A stretch of 64,000 nt of DNA from Neocallimastix lanati (nom. inval.). Its lineage: Eukaryota; Neocallimastigomycota; Neocallimastigomycetes; Neocallimastigales; Neocallimastigaceae. Position 1 is the first letter of the stretch; every line of letters begins with the position of its first letter. The position numbers were made by a program, and so were the translations under genes. The notes below the pieces were generated by a model. The model saw only the letters and a program-made list of their open reading frames with translations. It had not been told where the DNA came from and did not search any database. Of the stretch, positions 1-13,271 are shown piece by piece. The stretch is from the NCBI GenBank assembly GCA_016946835.1, contig JACVTC010000015.1:1536001-1600000 (forward strand). The letters run 5' to 3'.

Positions 1-34
1 AAATATTTTTCTTATTTATATTATATATTTATAA

Positions 35-69
<35 letters not shown>

Positions 70-580
70 TCAAAAATATAAATTAAAAAATGATATTTTT
101 AATTATATTTTTTATTCATATTATTATTTAAGTTGTAATTTAAGTAAAATATAGAAATATTGAGAGTAATAATAATTAAATTCTATCAAATAATAACTAG
201 TAAAATTTAAACACTTGTTGTTTACTAAATACTTATATTATGAAAAAAAAAATACTTTTTTTACTAAATTCTTATTATTAAAAAAAAAAAAAAAAGAAAT
301 GTTGTTATCTGTTCTAAAATACAATAAAACAAATTATTATTATTATATATTAACAATCTTTAACTGAACAAAATTGAATATATTTAAAATAAATTGAAAT
401 TTCATATTTTAGTACAGATAACTTCTTTTCTTTCTTTTTTTTAAAAAAAATTAATATCATTTGATAAGCTATGAAAAAAAAGTTCATTATTTTTTTTCAA
501 TACTATTTTAATGCTTTAAAAAAAAAAACAATTAAAGTAGTACATATTCAAACGACTAATTAGTGTTTTTCATTGAATAA
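1..580. other. AT-rich stretch without a recognised gene
   Basis: Low-complexity A/T sequence with homopolymer runs, including a run of about 27 A near 41-67. I see no open frame of coding character and no RNA gene. Confidence 0.6.
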
Positions 581-868
581 TTATTCCATTATATAATTAT
601 TATTAGTATTAAAAACAGAAATAAATGTACTATTTTGATTATAATTAAGAAAAGGATTAAATGTATTATCTTCTGTTTCTTTGATCTTAATACTGATATT
701 TTTTTTATTTTTTTTTTTTTTTAATTTTTTGGAATACTGACTGAATTCAAATCTTTTTTGAAATATGAAATTTAAATTAGTTATAAGATAATTTTTATAG
801 AATTTATCTTTTGTTGTATTTATGTTATTATAAAAATACTGTAAATAGTAATTATGTAATGTATTCAT
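581..868 (-). CDS. small hypothetical ORF, 95 codons, doubtful
   Basis: An open frame of 95 codons on the minus strand starting MNTLHNYY. Its composition is dominated by N, K, Y, F and I, with a lysine run (KKLKKKKNKK) in the middle, as expected from chance translation of AT-rich DNA. The final third (NTFNPFLNYNQNSTFISVF) is more varied and ends in NYIME. I recognise no domain, signal peptide or membrane segment. It lies about 250 bases downstream of the 413-codon gene on the same strand, so it could be a small gene, a decayed paralogue end, or nothing. Confidence 0.2.
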   Translation of the reverse strand: MNTLHNYYLQYFYNNINTTKDKFYKNYLITNLNFIFQKRFEFSQYSKKLKKKKNKKNISIKIKETEDNTFNPFLNYNQNSTFISVFNTNNNYIME

Positions 869-1005
869 TTTACTAAGAAAAATATCTAAATTTTCTTTCT
901 CTTTAATTAAAAGTTAATATTTAAATTCTAAGTAATTTTTCAAATCGTGATTAGTTAATGAATCATTATTTAAACTATAACAATTTCGGAAATCGTTAAC
1001 ACTAC

Positions 1006-1122
1006 TACTTGATGGTGAAAGCGTTGGCGATGGTGATTATAATGGCGATGATGAAAATGATGATGTTTATGATAGGGATGGTAATGGTGATTGTAATGGT
1101 GATGATGATGATGATGACGCTT
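1006..1122. repeat. GAT/GGT-rich short tandem repeat
   Basis: Variants of GATGGT, GATGAT and AATGGT run for about 110 bases directly beyond the stop codon of the neighbouring minus-strand gene. On the plus strand this would read as an Asp/Gly/Asn-rich stretch, but that frame is closed upstream and has no start. The block is strikingly richer in G than its surroundings. Confidence 0.7.
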
Positions 1123-2362
1123 AAGAAATATTATCCAATTGAATGTCACCTAATACAGAATTAAATGGAATTAAATCTTTCAGCACTTCTTCACTACCAC
1201 TGTAATTCTCATAACTATTAGAAATAGCTTCAGAACAGTATGAATGAATGTAATTAGTTTTAATATTTTTTTTCATTTCCTTGTTATTTCCAGAATTCTT
1301 ATTATTTTCTTTAGGTTCTCTTTTCTTGTAAAAATTAATACTAAAATTAAATGTTTTCTTTAATTTATATGATTTAGTGTCTTCATCAAAAAAAAACATG
1401 GATTTAAAATAATATGGATAAAGACTTTCTTTATCTTTTATCATATAATTTTTATGTTTTTCAAGAAATGAATTTTTTTTTCTTTTATGTAATTGTTTAT
1501 AGCTTATAAGTGAAAATGGATCACTTACTACTATGTCATTATTGTCTTTGATGATAATAAAGTAATATAACCAGAACCCGTTTTTAATTGTAGTACTATT
1601 AGTATGGAGATTAACATCAATATATGAATTAGATGACATTTCTTGATTTAATACTTTAATTGGATGGAGAGTTATAACTTCTTGAATTTCTTCATAAGAG
1701 TAGGAATTCAAGTTAGCTTTTAAATTATCTATACATCTCTTCACCTGAGCTAAAGTTTTAATATTTTTATTAGCGATTCTCATGCCAAATTGAAAAATTT
1801 CACCTTTTATATTGTTAAAAGTATCAAACTTGAAATGTAATCTGACTAATCTTCCAATAACAGCCTTTTTTCTTTTTGAGTTTGTATCCTTGTTGGCATA
1901 AGTTCTTTTGGTGGCATTAATTTTCTTAAATTTATTCTTGATATTGATATTTTTTTCAGAGGTAGATAGAAGTTTTTTCTTGGCTTTAGTTTTTTGATAC
2001 TCATTTTTTTTCTCAACTATATATTTCATAAAATTTGTATTATTAATAATATTTTTGGAACCAGTTCCATCAAAAGCATCAATTAATTTATCATCTTGAT
2101 AAACAAGTTTTGGTATAAAGTTATTTAAACTAATTATCCTTTTATATTTTCTATACTTTGGATTTTTAAATAATTCAGGAAAATTTTTTATAAATTTGGT
2201 ATGTTGATACTTCTTACTAGTTTTAATAAAATTATTAACTTCATAATTTGTTTTTATTTCAGCAAAGTCAAGGTTATCCTTATTATATTTTTCCATATAT
2301 TTGAACAAAATTTTAATAAAATAGGAGTATCTTTCTATCATTACTTCTTCATTTCCGAGCAT
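1121..2362 (-). CDS. hypothetical basic protein, 413 aa, single exon
   Basis: An uninterrupted frame of 413 codons from a plausible ATG (MLGNEEVMIERYSYF). The composition is more balanced than random AT-rich frames, so I take it as real. I do not recognise the family. The N-terminal 160 residues are lysine-rich, with a basic cluster (NKDTNSKRKKAVIGRLVRLH) that could be a nuclear localisation signal. The middle section (roughly residues 175-310) looks like a folded beta-rich domain: RLVRLHFKF, GEIFQFGMRIANKN, GFWLYYFIII, then VVSDPFSLISYKQLHKRKK. The last segment, hydrophobic then QL then basic, is loosely reminiscent of the end of immunoglobulin-fold transcription-factor domains, but this is only an impression. 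The C-terminal 90 residues are polar and low in complexity. There is no signal peptide or membrane helix. A fragment resembling its C-terminus occurs at 5718-5918. Confidence 0.65.
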   Translation of the reverse strand: MLGNEEVMIERYSYFIKILFKYMEKYNKDNLDFAEIKTNYEVNNFIKTSKKYQHTKFIKNFPELFKNPKYRKYKRIISLNNFIPKLVYQDDKLIDAFDGTGSKNIINNTNFMKYIVEKKNEYQKTKAKKKLLSTSEKNINIKNKFKKINATKRTYANKDTNSKRKKAVIGRLVRLHFKFDTFNNIKGEIFQFGMRIANKNIKTLAQVKRCIDNLKANLNSYSYEEIQEVITLHPIKVLNQEMSSNSYIDVNLHTNSTTIKNGFWLYYFIIIKDNNDIVVSDPFSLISYKQLHKRKKNSFLEKHKNYMIKDKESLYPYYFKSMFFFDEDTKSYKLKKTFNFSINFYKKREPKENNKNSGNNKEMKKNIKTNYIHSYCSEAISNSYENYSGSEEVLKDLIPFNSVLGDIQLDNIS

Positions 2363-2429
2363 TTTGAAATAAATAATTTAATATTTATTAATAAAAATTT
2401 TAAATTTTAACTTTTTTTATTAAATATTA

Positions 2430-2444
2430 TTATTTTAATAATAA

Positions 2445-2492
<48 letters not shown>

Positions 2493-2691
2493 TATTATTA
2501 TATTAAATTTGAATAATAATAATAATAATAATAATAATATTAATAATAAAAGAATATTATTATTATAATAACAATAACAATAATAATAATAATAACAATA
2601 ATAAAAAGAATATTATTTTATTAAATTTGAATAATAAATAATAATAATAATATTAATAATAAAAGAATATTATTATTATAATAACAATAAC

Positions 2692-2723
<32 letters not shown>

Positions 2724-2785
2724 GAATATTATTTTATTAAATTTGAATAATAAATAATAATAATAATAATAATAAAAAATACATG
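2430..2785. repeat. AAT trinucleotide repeat tracts in a larger duplicated pattern
   Basis: Several AAT runs are separated by a recurring segment containing AAAAGAATATTATT and TTAAATTTGAATAATAA. That segment appears three times at spacings of roughly 110-120 bases, so this is a short higher-order tandem repeat rather than one plain microsatellite. Confidence 0.7.
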
Positions 2786-3332
2786 AAAAAACTTCATATT
2801 TATATCATTTTATTTATTATTTATATATATATTAATATTATAATATTAACCAATTGTTATCATTTTTTACAAATCTTTAAAAATTTTATTTTATTAATAA
2901 ATTAAAAATAAAATTTTTATTATGAATCAAAAAGAAAAGGGGTAAAGAAAGACATAACGAAAAAGACTTAATAAAAGCAATAATAAGGATAATCAATAAA
3001 AGTAATAATAAGGATAATCGAAATATAATGAAATGGAATTGTTTTTTCGATTAAAATAATATAATTATAATATATAACGAGTTAATATATTTATGTATTA
3101 AGTATATAATAATATTATTATAACTATTTTTTTTTTTATTGTCTCAAAAACTGAAATTAGAAATATTAACAAAAAAAAAAAAAAAAAAAAAAAGATTGAA
3201 ATTATCAAAGATTCTTCCAAAAAATATGTATATATACATATATACATTTTTTTAATTGAAATTAGAATATCAAAAATAAAGCAAACAAAAAAAAAAAACG
3301 AAAAAATAAAATCCATATAATATTATGAAATT

Positions 3333-3392
<60 letters not shown>

Positions 3393-5370
3393 TAATAGTT
3401 AAAACTTAAACTAAATGAATTTCATAAATAAAGCCTGATTCATTCATTTTGAAGTCGAAAAGAATAGTAGTTTTAGGATAACGAGTTATATATCTACTAT
3501 GCTCTTTATAATTTTTATAAACTAATAGTTATGAAATTTCAAAATATAATGAAAATTTTTATTATAAATTTTATTAATTATTCATTTATAATTTAAGAAT
3601 CTATTGGTTAATCAAATATTTTTAAACTTTAAGATTTTTTAAAATTATGTTCCAAAGATAAGCAAAATATATTAAATATATATATTAAAACTGTAATAAT
3701 AATATATTTTTATATTCGTTTTACTTAGTTTTTCTGTAGGTCAAAAAATTGAATTTCCAACTTTTAATTATCTCAACTGTTAAATATGATTGTTATAAAT
3801 TTTTATATGATTAAATAATTCAATCATATATAATTATTACACTTTAATATATATTATTTATTATTTATTATTCCAAATTAATAATAGTTTTATATATATA
3901 TATATATTTTTATTATTGGTTTTAGCAAATTCTTTTTATTATTATTATTATTTTTATTGATTTTATAAGCTTTTTTTTTTTTTTTTGCAAATTATTTTTC
4001 ATTCAATTTTAATTTTTTCAACTATTTTATTTAAATAATTTTTTATTTTATTTTAATGATGATATTTTGGCCATTAAAAAATATTAGTAAATCATAAAAT
4101 TGTATTATATATAAGATTATTAATTAATAGTGATATGAAAAAGGTTTCGTTAAACAAAATATACATATATAACTATTAATAAAAAAAAATATTATTATTT
4201 CTTTTATATTATAAACTAAATATTTTTATTTTTCATAATATCTTATCATTATATATTTATTATTTTCTGTATGATTGAATTTATTATATATACTTTTTAT
4301 TATCCTGCTAATTTTATTATTATTTCATTTGTTTATTATATATATTAATTGAAATATCAAAGTTTTATTATTATTATTATAATATTTAAAATAAAAAATA
4401 ATTCTATTACTATTGTAATTCTATTTTCATTATATTATATTTAATGTTATTTCTTCTTATCTTTTTTATATATATATATATATAATACTTACTTTATTTT
4501 TATTTTATTTTCATTTTTATTTCATTTTTATTTCATTTTTATTTTCTTATTTACTTTTTTTTATATTTATTTTTTTATTAATAATAATTTTTTTTTTTTT
4601 ATTTTCTTATTTACTTTTTTTTATATTTATTTTTTATTAATAATTTTTTTTTTCTATTTTCTTATTTTTATATATATATATATATATATTTTAATAATTT
4701 TTTTTTATATAATTTTTTATATATTTTTATATTTTTTTTTATTTTTTATTTAAATGTTTAAGATAAATATTTATACTTTTTTTTATGATTTATACTAAAT
4801 TTTCTGGTCATTGAAGCTTTTAAATTTGGATAAAAGTTTGTACATAATAAAAAAAGCTTTTATAATTAATTTATATTACATTACTTCTTTTTTTTTTTTT
4901 TTTATTATTTTTTTTTTAGAAAATACTCTTACAAAAATATAAAAATATGATATAAACTAAGTTGAATATACTTTAAAATAATTTTAATAAAATTTCATAA
5001 TTAATAATAAATTAATAATATAAAAACTTTAAAATTTTTTTTTGTTGTTGAACGTATACATTTTATAAAATGTATACAATTTGTATTTATTATTTAGTAA
5101 AACTTTTTATTCTATATCAAAAATTATTATTATAATTATATATAAATTATTCCTTGTATAATATATTATTGATTGTTGATATTATCGCCTTAACCCTTCT
5201 ATTATTAGTTGTGATTTTCATCTTGTAAATTAAAAATTTATTTTTCTTAATATTTAGAAATTTTCTTTTGAATAATCGATTATTCTGTATCATATACCTA
5301 TTAAAACAATTTAAAAACTCTAAAATAATTAAAATATTAGAGAGTTATTATATTTAAAAATATAATATAA
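2786..5370. other. gene-free AT-rich interval
   Basis: About 2.6 kb of A/T-rich sequence with poly-T runs, TA runs, an AAT microsatellite near 3335-3388 and T-rich runs near 4490-4740. No frame has coding character. A slightly more complex patch at 3420-3540 has no open frame. I see no RNA gene or mobile element. Confidence 0.6.
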
Positions 5371-5374
5371 ATAA

Positions 5375-5575
5375 TAAAATAGAAGAATAGAATAGAATTG
5401 AATAAAAATAAAGTAAAATAAAAATAAAAATATAACACAAAATAATAGAATAGAAGAATAGAATAGAACAGAATAAAAATAAAGTAAAATAAAAATAAAA
5501 ATATAACACAAAATAATAGAATAGAAGAATAGAATAGAATTGAATAAAAATAAAGTAAAATAAAAATAAAATATA
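5375..5575. repeat. 71-bp minisatellite, about three copies
   Basis: The marker AGAAGAATAGAATAGAA occurs at 5381, 5452 and 5523, giving a period of 71 bases. The first two units run through AATAAAAATAAAGTAAAATA into a segment with ATATAACACAA. The three copies differ by only a few bases, so the array is young. Confidence 0.85.
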
Positions 5576-5717
5576 AATATTGTATTATATCCTTTTTTTT
5601 TAAAAAAAAATTATAATAAAGTAAAAACATTGTAATTTATATTTAAATTTTATTTATAAACACTATAAATAAATAATATTTCTTCATTAATGAAGTAAAT
5701 ATAGAAAAAAACATCAA

Positions 5718-5918
5718 ATGGTTGCAAAAGAAGATAAGATAATAGCTAATGAAGATCAAAATAATAATAATAAAGACATTAAAACAAACTACATAAATGC
5801 TCTCTATGATGATACGTCTAGTAATTATAAGAATTTTAGTAAAGAATTAACAATACCTTATCATATGATTGTTGTTGTAAGATATTGGAAATTATATTTA
5901 TTGATGAAATTTTTATAA
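5718..5918 (+). pseudogene. C-terminal echo of the 413-aa gene
   Basis: This 66-codon frame contains KDIKTNYINALYDDTSSNYK followed by NFSKELTIPYHM. It lines up with KNIKTNYIHSYCSEAISNSY and NYSGSEEVLKDLIPF near the end of the minus-strand gene at 1121-2362. After that point the correspondence fades, with a likely frame change into its unrelated last residues. It is most simply the remnant of a second, oppositely oriented copy of that gene. The start codon is probably incidental, and I see nothing upstream that matches the rest of the protein. Confidence 0.5.
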
Positions 5919-6420
5919 TTTAGAAATAAGAAGCAGCAAAACAACACAATAAAAATAATGATTATAATAATATAGAAATATTTAGTAAATCTGACCCTTA
6001 ATAAATAATGATAATAAAAATAATAATAAAATAAAATATATACAAATATATACTTAAAAATGTTATTTTTATATAAAATAACAATTGATATTAATATAAT
6101 TTATTTTATTGATATTAAATAGTTATATAAATAGTTAAAGAAATAATTTTAGCACATTTTCACTAAAATAATAAACATTTTAATAAAGCTTTATTGAATA
6201 TTTTTTTTTTTTTTTTTTTTTAAAATAGTATTAAAAATAAATTATTAAAGTATTAATTATGAAATAAAAGTAAATTTTCATTGTTGAAACATTAAATTAT
6301 TAATTCTTTTTATAAAAATATTCCACAGTATTTTAAGAAAAAAAAAGATTTTCATTTTAGTTTAATGATATAAAAAACTCATAATAAACTTAAAACGATG
6401 TTTTAAAAATATATTATTTT
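5919..6420. other. gene-free AT-rich interval left of the Hsp20 array
   Basis: A/T-rich sequence with a run of about 23 T near 6199-6221. It matches none of the array spacers, so the left edge of the array lies at or just after its end. Confidence 0.5.
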
Positions 6421-6779
6421 AAAAATATAAAAAAATTTTTATAAATTTTATTTCAATTGAATATAATTTATATTATTATAATTATTATAATTTTATTTTA
6501 TTTTATTTATTATATTTCATTTTTTTTTTATTCATTTATTTTTATTTTTAAATTTATGATACTAAATATCGAAAGTTTTAAATAAATTGAAATTATATAT
6601 TTTCTAATTTATTTATAATGTATAATATAATTTATATAACTTTAAATAATACTTTTTTATTTAATGATATTAAAATGAATAATTTAATTATTAATTATAA
6701 ATATCTATTTATTTTCAATTTCTCGAAATAAACTTTTTAATAAAATATTTATTAATTTATGTTATAATCATTATAATCA

Positions 6780-6812
<33 letters not shown>

Positions 6813-7780
6813 GTATGATAGTAAAACTATTTTTATAATTCATTTTTTAATTACAAAAATACATTAATTAAAATGAAGTTATAAATTATATTTTGAATAA
6901 TATAACACTTAAAATAAGAAATGATATTTAAAATTTATTTTGTGTTTATTTATTTATTTATTTTTATTGCTTTTATATTAAGAAAGATCTTCTTCATAAA
7001 AGAATATGACATCATATGTCACCTATAATTATTTATCTATATTCTAACATCATTGGTAACATTTAACGTTACACTTCATAATACTATAGAATAAAAATAA
7101 TACTATATACAATGTAATTAAGCATGTAATTGTGATATTTAGTATATTTAATTATTAACTTTTATTACAATTCATATCATTTATTTTTAATTTGTCATTA
7201 TATTTCTTTATTAAATCAATAATTTACATAAAATAAATTATAATTTATAATAAACAAAAATTAATATAAATTATATTAATATTATTTTTATAATAAAAAT
7301 TAAATAAATTTAAAAATTACAAAGATCCTTAAAATAAATATATCATAGACTAATTATAATGAAATAATGAAATAAATGAAGTAATAATAATTTATTAAAA
7401 ATTATTAATATTGGAAAAAATCATACTCATTCCTTTAATTAAAAACACAATATATATAAATAAAACAAATAATACATTTTAATTTTTATTTTATTTTTAT
7501 TATCTATTTTATTTATTTACAATATATTTTATTTACAATATTTTTATATAAATTAATAAGTAAATAATTTAGAATAACTATGATAGTTTTTTAAAAATGG
7601 TTTTATAAATAATATAATATTTAATTTATATTATTTATATTTATTTAAACTCATGTATTCTTTAGATATTATAATTAGGTAATAATTGAAAATATTAAAT
7701 AATATATTATACTTAAAAAATTTATGATGAATGCAGTATTTAATATTATTAAAATTATTTAAGATTACTAAATTAGTAAT
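6420..7780. repeat. truncated convergent spacer C0 (left edge of the Hsp20 array), flipped orientation
   Basis: From about 6420 the sequence matches the later part of the spacers at 15.4-17.6 and 20.2-22.4 kb in the same order: CAATTGAATATAATTT, then ATTAATTAAAATGAA, then AAGATCTTCTTCAT, then the GTAAC-ATTTAAC-GTTAC block at 7056-7072. It ends at the 3' side of the first Hsp20 gene. The partner gene that should lie to its left is absent, so the array is cut off here. Confidence 0.7.
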
Positions 7781-8485
7781 TTACTGAATTTGAATAGAAT
7801 GTTTATGTTCATTCTTTTGAGGTTTCATCTTTTTAAGAGTAACTTCTAAAACTCCATTTTCCATTTTGGCTTGGATATTGTTTATATCAGCATTTTCAGG
7901 AATACTAAATGATCTTGAAAATTTACCATAACTACATTCTATTTTACTATATTTCTTATTATTACTTTCTTCTTTTTTAGTTTCTTTTTGTTCTTCCTTT
8001 TTGGATTCTTTATTTTCATTAGCATTTTCCTTATTATTTTCTTTATTATTTTCTTTATTATGTTCTTCTTTAGTTGAATCCTTATTAGATTTCATATCAG
8101 AATCATCAATAATAGTTTCTCTTTCACCAGAAATAGTTAAAATACGATCTTCATCTGAAAGCTCCATTTTAACTTGATCCTTCTTCATACCTGGTAAATC
8201 AGCATGAATATAATAATTATTTTCATCTTCACTCAAATTAATTTTTGGACTGAAATCCACAGATTTGAATACATCACTATTGAATGTCTTTGAAATTTGA
8301 TTTTCTAAAGACTTTACTGGATTATAAGAAAGATATGGATAAGGATATAAAGTAGGGAAAGTAATCAAAGGATGATTAAAGAATTCATTATTGAAAGCAT
8401 TGTCGAAATCATCAAAAAATGAATCTCTTAATAAAGAATTATTTCTTCTAATTGATAAAGGATGTTCGCGAATGAATAAAGACAT
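7781..8485 (-). CDS. small heat-shock protein Hsp20, copy 1
   Basis: This 234-residue small heat-shock protein is an ATP-independent holdase that binds unfolding proteins and assembles into oligomers, probably in the cytosol because there is no signal or targeting peptide. Residues 1-75 are a variable arm starting MSLFIREHPLSIRR. The alpha-crystallin domain begins at about residue 78 (VDFSPKINLSEDENNYYIHA, then DLPGMKKDQVKM and LTISGERE). It is interrupted at residues ~127-175 by a K/E/N-rich low-complexity insert with repeated NNKE units. It resumes at CSYGKFSRSFSIPENAD and ends with the signature NGVLEVTLKK. The C-terminus HSIQIQ supplies the I-x-I motif that docks neighbouring dimers. Private features are EEHNKE in the insert and KMKPQ near the end. 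It is the left member of divergent pair 1. No intron is seen. Confidence 0.95.
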   Translation of the reverse strand: MSLFIREHPLSIRRNNSLLRDSFFDDFDNAFNNEFFNHPLITFPTLYPYPYLSYNPVKSLENQISKTFNSDVFKSVDFSPKINLSEDENNYYIHADLPGMKKDQVKMELSDEDRILTISGERETIIDDSDMKSNKDSTKEEHNKENNKENNKENANENKESKKEEQKETKKEESNNKKYSKIECSYGKFSRSFSIPENADINNIQAKMENGVLEVTLKKMKPQKNEHKHSIQIQ

Positions 8486-8988
8486 TTTTATTATTTGTTT
8501 TATTATTGTTTGTTTTATAATTGTTTGTTTTATTAATTACTTTTTTTAAGGCTTGTTTTTATTTTATTAATTTGTTTTTAATAAGCAATTATATTAGTTT
8601 TTTTTTTTTGTATTTAAGCGTTTAATATTTTTTAAATATTTATAATTTATATTTTTGAGTATAAAAATTAATGAAGTAAATATTTTTGTTCAAGGAAATG
8701 AATGCTATTTATATTTTTTTTCGAAATCATATAAAAAGTATAATATCTATTTCTTTAAAATAAACTTTTCTAGTAATTATTTTTAGTGAAACATTCATTA
8801 ATTTTATAAAAAAATTAAAACTCTTTCACACATATAATATATATATAATAGAACTAATTAATTTCTACAAATTTCTATATTTTCTACATTTTCTATTTTT
8901 TCTTTATTTTTAATGTAATGTATTATTTCTGTGTAAAATTAAAATGTAATTAATAAAGTTATAATTTTTTTTTTATTTTCTTTATTTT

Positions 8989-9046
<58 letters not shown>

Positions 9047-9989
9047 CCGGTGAGTACCTCTCATATTTTCGGTATTTAATTAATTTTTCCTAAATTTTTA
9101 TTTATTAATTTATTTTATTATTTTATTATAATTAAACTATGTCATATTTCAATAATGAGTATGAGTTCTTTGCAATTTTTAAATATATTTGATTTTTGTT
9201 TTAAAATATTTAAATATTAACTGTTGTTTATGTAAATTATAAAATTTTCTATAAAAATATTTGATTTTAATAGTAACGAATTGAAGAATTATAATAATTA
9301 ATTAAAATAAAATAATATAAAATATGAAATTATAAATAATATTTAATTATATTTAACTAATTATTAACTTTTTTTTTTTCAGTTTTATAATGATTGTAAA
9401 TTTATAAATGGATAATTATTTAATAAATAAAATTTTTTCAAAATAAAAAATAAAAAATTTTACTATTAATTAAAATTCTACTAATTTTATCCAATAGAAA
9501 TTAAAATAGAAATTAAACAAAATTTTTTTTAAAATTTATTAATTACATTAAAAATTTATGTAGAAATAATACATTACATTAAATATATAGAAAAAATAGA
9601 AAATGTAGAAATTTGTAGAAATTAATTAGTTTTATCTTTATAATGAAATAGTTTAAATTTTTCTTTTTTAATCAACACATTTTTCACTAAAAAGAATTAC
9701 TAGAAAACTTTATTTTTAAAAAGAAATAGATATTATCTTTTCAATATGATTTTAAAAAAAAAGTATAAATAACATTCATTTCCATGAACAAAATATTTTC
9801 TTCATTAATTTTTTTACTCAAAAATATAAATAATAAATATTTAAAAATATTAAACGCTTAAGTAAAAAAAATATATATATATAATCACATATTAAAAAAC
9901 AATTTAATAGAATAAAAAACAAGCCTTAAAAAAAGTAATTAATAAAACAAACAATTATAAAACAAACAATAATATTTCAAATAATAAAA
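8486..9989. promoter_or_regulatory. divergent spacer P1 with two mirrored promoters, orientation alpha
   Basis: The two ends are mirror images. Going out from each ATG come a T/A-rich leader with CAAACAATTATAAAACAAAC on the plus side, then GCGTTTAA, then the block GGAAATGAATGCTATTTATA about 200 bases from the start codon (a degenerate version at 9770-9790). Next come TTTTCTAGTAAT, then a phased run of TTCTA units at 8862-8902 and its mirror at 9588-9625. The centre is asymmetric: a run of about 50 T (8990-9042), then CTTCCGGTGAGTACC, then a unique ~330-base core. In pairs 2, 3, 5 and 7 the same core lies reversed. Pair 6 has the same core in this orientation with very few differences. Confidence 0.75.
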
Positions 9990-10694
9990 ATGTCTTTATT
10001 CATTCGTGAACATCCTTTATCAATTAGAAGAAATAATTCATTATTAAGAGATTCATTTTTCGATGATTTCGATAAGGCTTTTGATAATGAATTCTTTAAT
10101 CATCCTTTGATTACTTTCCCTACTTTATATCCTTATCCATATCTTTCTTATAATCCAATAAAGTCTTTAGAAAATCAAGTTTCTAAAACATTCAATAGTG
10201 ATATATTCAAATCTGTGGATTTCAGTCCAAAGATTAATTTGAGTGAAGATGAAAATAATTATTATATTCATGCTGATTTACCAGGTATGAAGAAGGATCA
10301 AGTTAAAATGGAGCTTTCAGATGAAGATCGTATTTTAACTATTTCTGGTGAAAGAGAATCTATTATTGATGATTCTGATATGAAATCTAATAAGGATTCA
10401 ACTAAAGAAGAAAATAATAAAGAAAATAATAAAGAAAATAATAAGGAAAATGCCAATGAAAATAAAGAATCCAAAAAGGAAGAACAAAAAGAAACTAAAA
10501 AAGAAGAAAGTAATAATAAGAAATATAGTAGAATAGAATGTAGTTATGGTAAATTTTCAAGATCATTTAGTATTCCTGAAGATGCGGATATTAACAATAT
10601 CCAAGCCAGAATGGAAAATGGAGTTTTAGAAGTTACTCTTAAAAAGATGGAAGCTCAAAAGAATGAACATAAACATTCTATTCAAATTCAGTAA
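9990..10694 (+). CDS. small heat-shock protein Hsp20, copy 2
   Basis: A 234-residue Hsp20 with an intact alpha-crystallin domain, a three-unit NNKE insert and the C-terminal IQIQ motif. It has RDSFF at residues 20-24, a form otherwise found only in minus-strand copies; the other plus-strand copies have RNSLF. It shares PEDADINNIQ with copies 11 and 13, and has NPIKSLENQVSKTFNSDIF in the arm. This mixture suggests past conversion with its minus-strand partner. The 3' flank carries the conserved inverted repeat at 10729-10741 and 10771-10783. Confidence 0.95.
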   Translation: MSLFIREHPLSIRRNNSLLRDSFFDDFDKAFDNEFFNHPLITFPTLYPYPYLSYNPIKSLENQVSKTFNSDIFKSVDFSPKINLSEDENNYYIHADLPGMKKDQVKMELSDEDRILTISGERESIIDDSDMKSNKDSTKEENNKENNKENNKENANENKESKKEEQKETKKEESNNKKYSRIECSYGKFSRSFSIPEDADINNIQARMENGVLEVTLKKMEAQKNEHKHSIQIQ

Positions 10695-10728
10695 ATTTTC
10701 TAATTTATTAATCTTAAATAATTTTAAT

Positions 10729-10783
10729 AATATTAAATAATGTATCTATCATAAATTTTTTAAGTAATATATTATTTAATATT
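10729..10783 (+). terminator. conserved 3' inverted repeat downstream of Hsp20 genes (example)
   Basis: AATATTAAATAAT (10729-10741) pairs perfectly with ATTATTTAATATT (10771-10783) around a loop of about 29 bases, starting some 35 bases after the stop codon. The same or nearly the same arms follow most other Hsp20 copies, mirrored for the minus-strand genes. Its position fits a role in mRNA 3'-end formation or stability. With this base composition, a simple inherited palindrome is also possible. Confidence 0.45.
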
Positions 10784-12578
<1,795 letters not shown>

Positions 12579-13271
12579 TTACTGAATTTGAATAGAATGT
12601 TTATGTTCATTCTTTTGAGGTTCCATCTTTTTAAGAGTAACTTCTAAAACTCCATTTTCCATTTTGGCTTGGATGTTGTTTATATCCGCATTTTCAGGAA
12701 TACTAAATGATCTTGAAAATTTACCATAACTACATTCTATTTTACTATATTTCTTATTATTACTTTCTTCTTTTTTAGTTTCTTTTTGTTCTTCCTTTTT
12801 GGATTCTTTATTTTCATTAGCATTTTCCTTATTATTTTCTTTATTATTTTTTTCTTTAGTTGAATCCTTGTTAGATTTCATATCAGAATCATCAATAATA
12901 GTTTCTCTTTCACCAGAAATAGTTAAAATACGATCTTCATCTGAAAGCTCCATTTTAACTTGATCCTTCTTCATACCTGGTAAATCAGCATGAATATAAT
13001 AATTATTTTCATCTTCACTCAAATTAATCTTTGGACTGAAGTCCACAGATTTGAATATATCACTATCGAATTTCTTTGAAATTTGATTTTCTAAAGATTT
13101 TACTGGATTATAAGAAAGATATGGATAAGGATATAAAGTAGGGAAAGTAATCAAAGGATGATTAAAGAATTCATTATCAAAAGCCTTATCGAAATCATCG
13201 AAAAATGAATCTCTTAATAATGAATTATTTCTTCTAATTGATAAAGGATGTTCGCGAATGAATAAAGACAT
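12579..13271 (-). CDS. small heat-shock protein Hsp20, copy 3
   Basis: A 230-residue Hsp20. The insert has one NNKE unit fewer than the 234-residue copies (STKEKNNKENNKENANENKE). The arm reads NPVKSLENQISKKFDSDIF, shared only with copy 12 about 32 kb away. The upstream 480 bases are also nearly identical to those of copy 12, including the unusual GCGTTGAATA in place of GCGTTTAATA. Alpha-crystallin signature and I-x-I motif are intact. Confidence 0.95.
   Translation of the reverse strand: MSLFIREHPLSIRRNNSLLRDSFFDDFDKAFDNEFFNHPLITFPTLYPYPYLSYNPVKSLENQISKKFDSDIFKSVDFSPKINLSEDENNYYIHADLPGMKKDQVKMELSDEDRILTISGERETIIDDSDMKSNKDSTKEKNNKENNKENANENKESKKEEQKETKKEESNNKKYSKIECSYGKFSRSFSIPENADINNIQAKMENGVLEVTLKKMEPQKNEHKHSIQIQ

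Noticed and set aside
1500-1900. Velvet or NDT80-type DNA-binding domain in the 413-aa protein
   Set aside because: VVSDPFSLISYKQL and GRLVRLHF recall such domains only superficially. The conserved glycine/cysteine and arginine positions that I would expect are not present in order.
9770-9795. Canonical heat-shock element in the proximal Hsp20 block (TTCCATGAAC, TTCCTCGAA)
   Set aside because: The TTC and GAA triplets are separated by three bases, whereas the canonical inverted unit needs two. Only the phased distal run was kept as a candidate.
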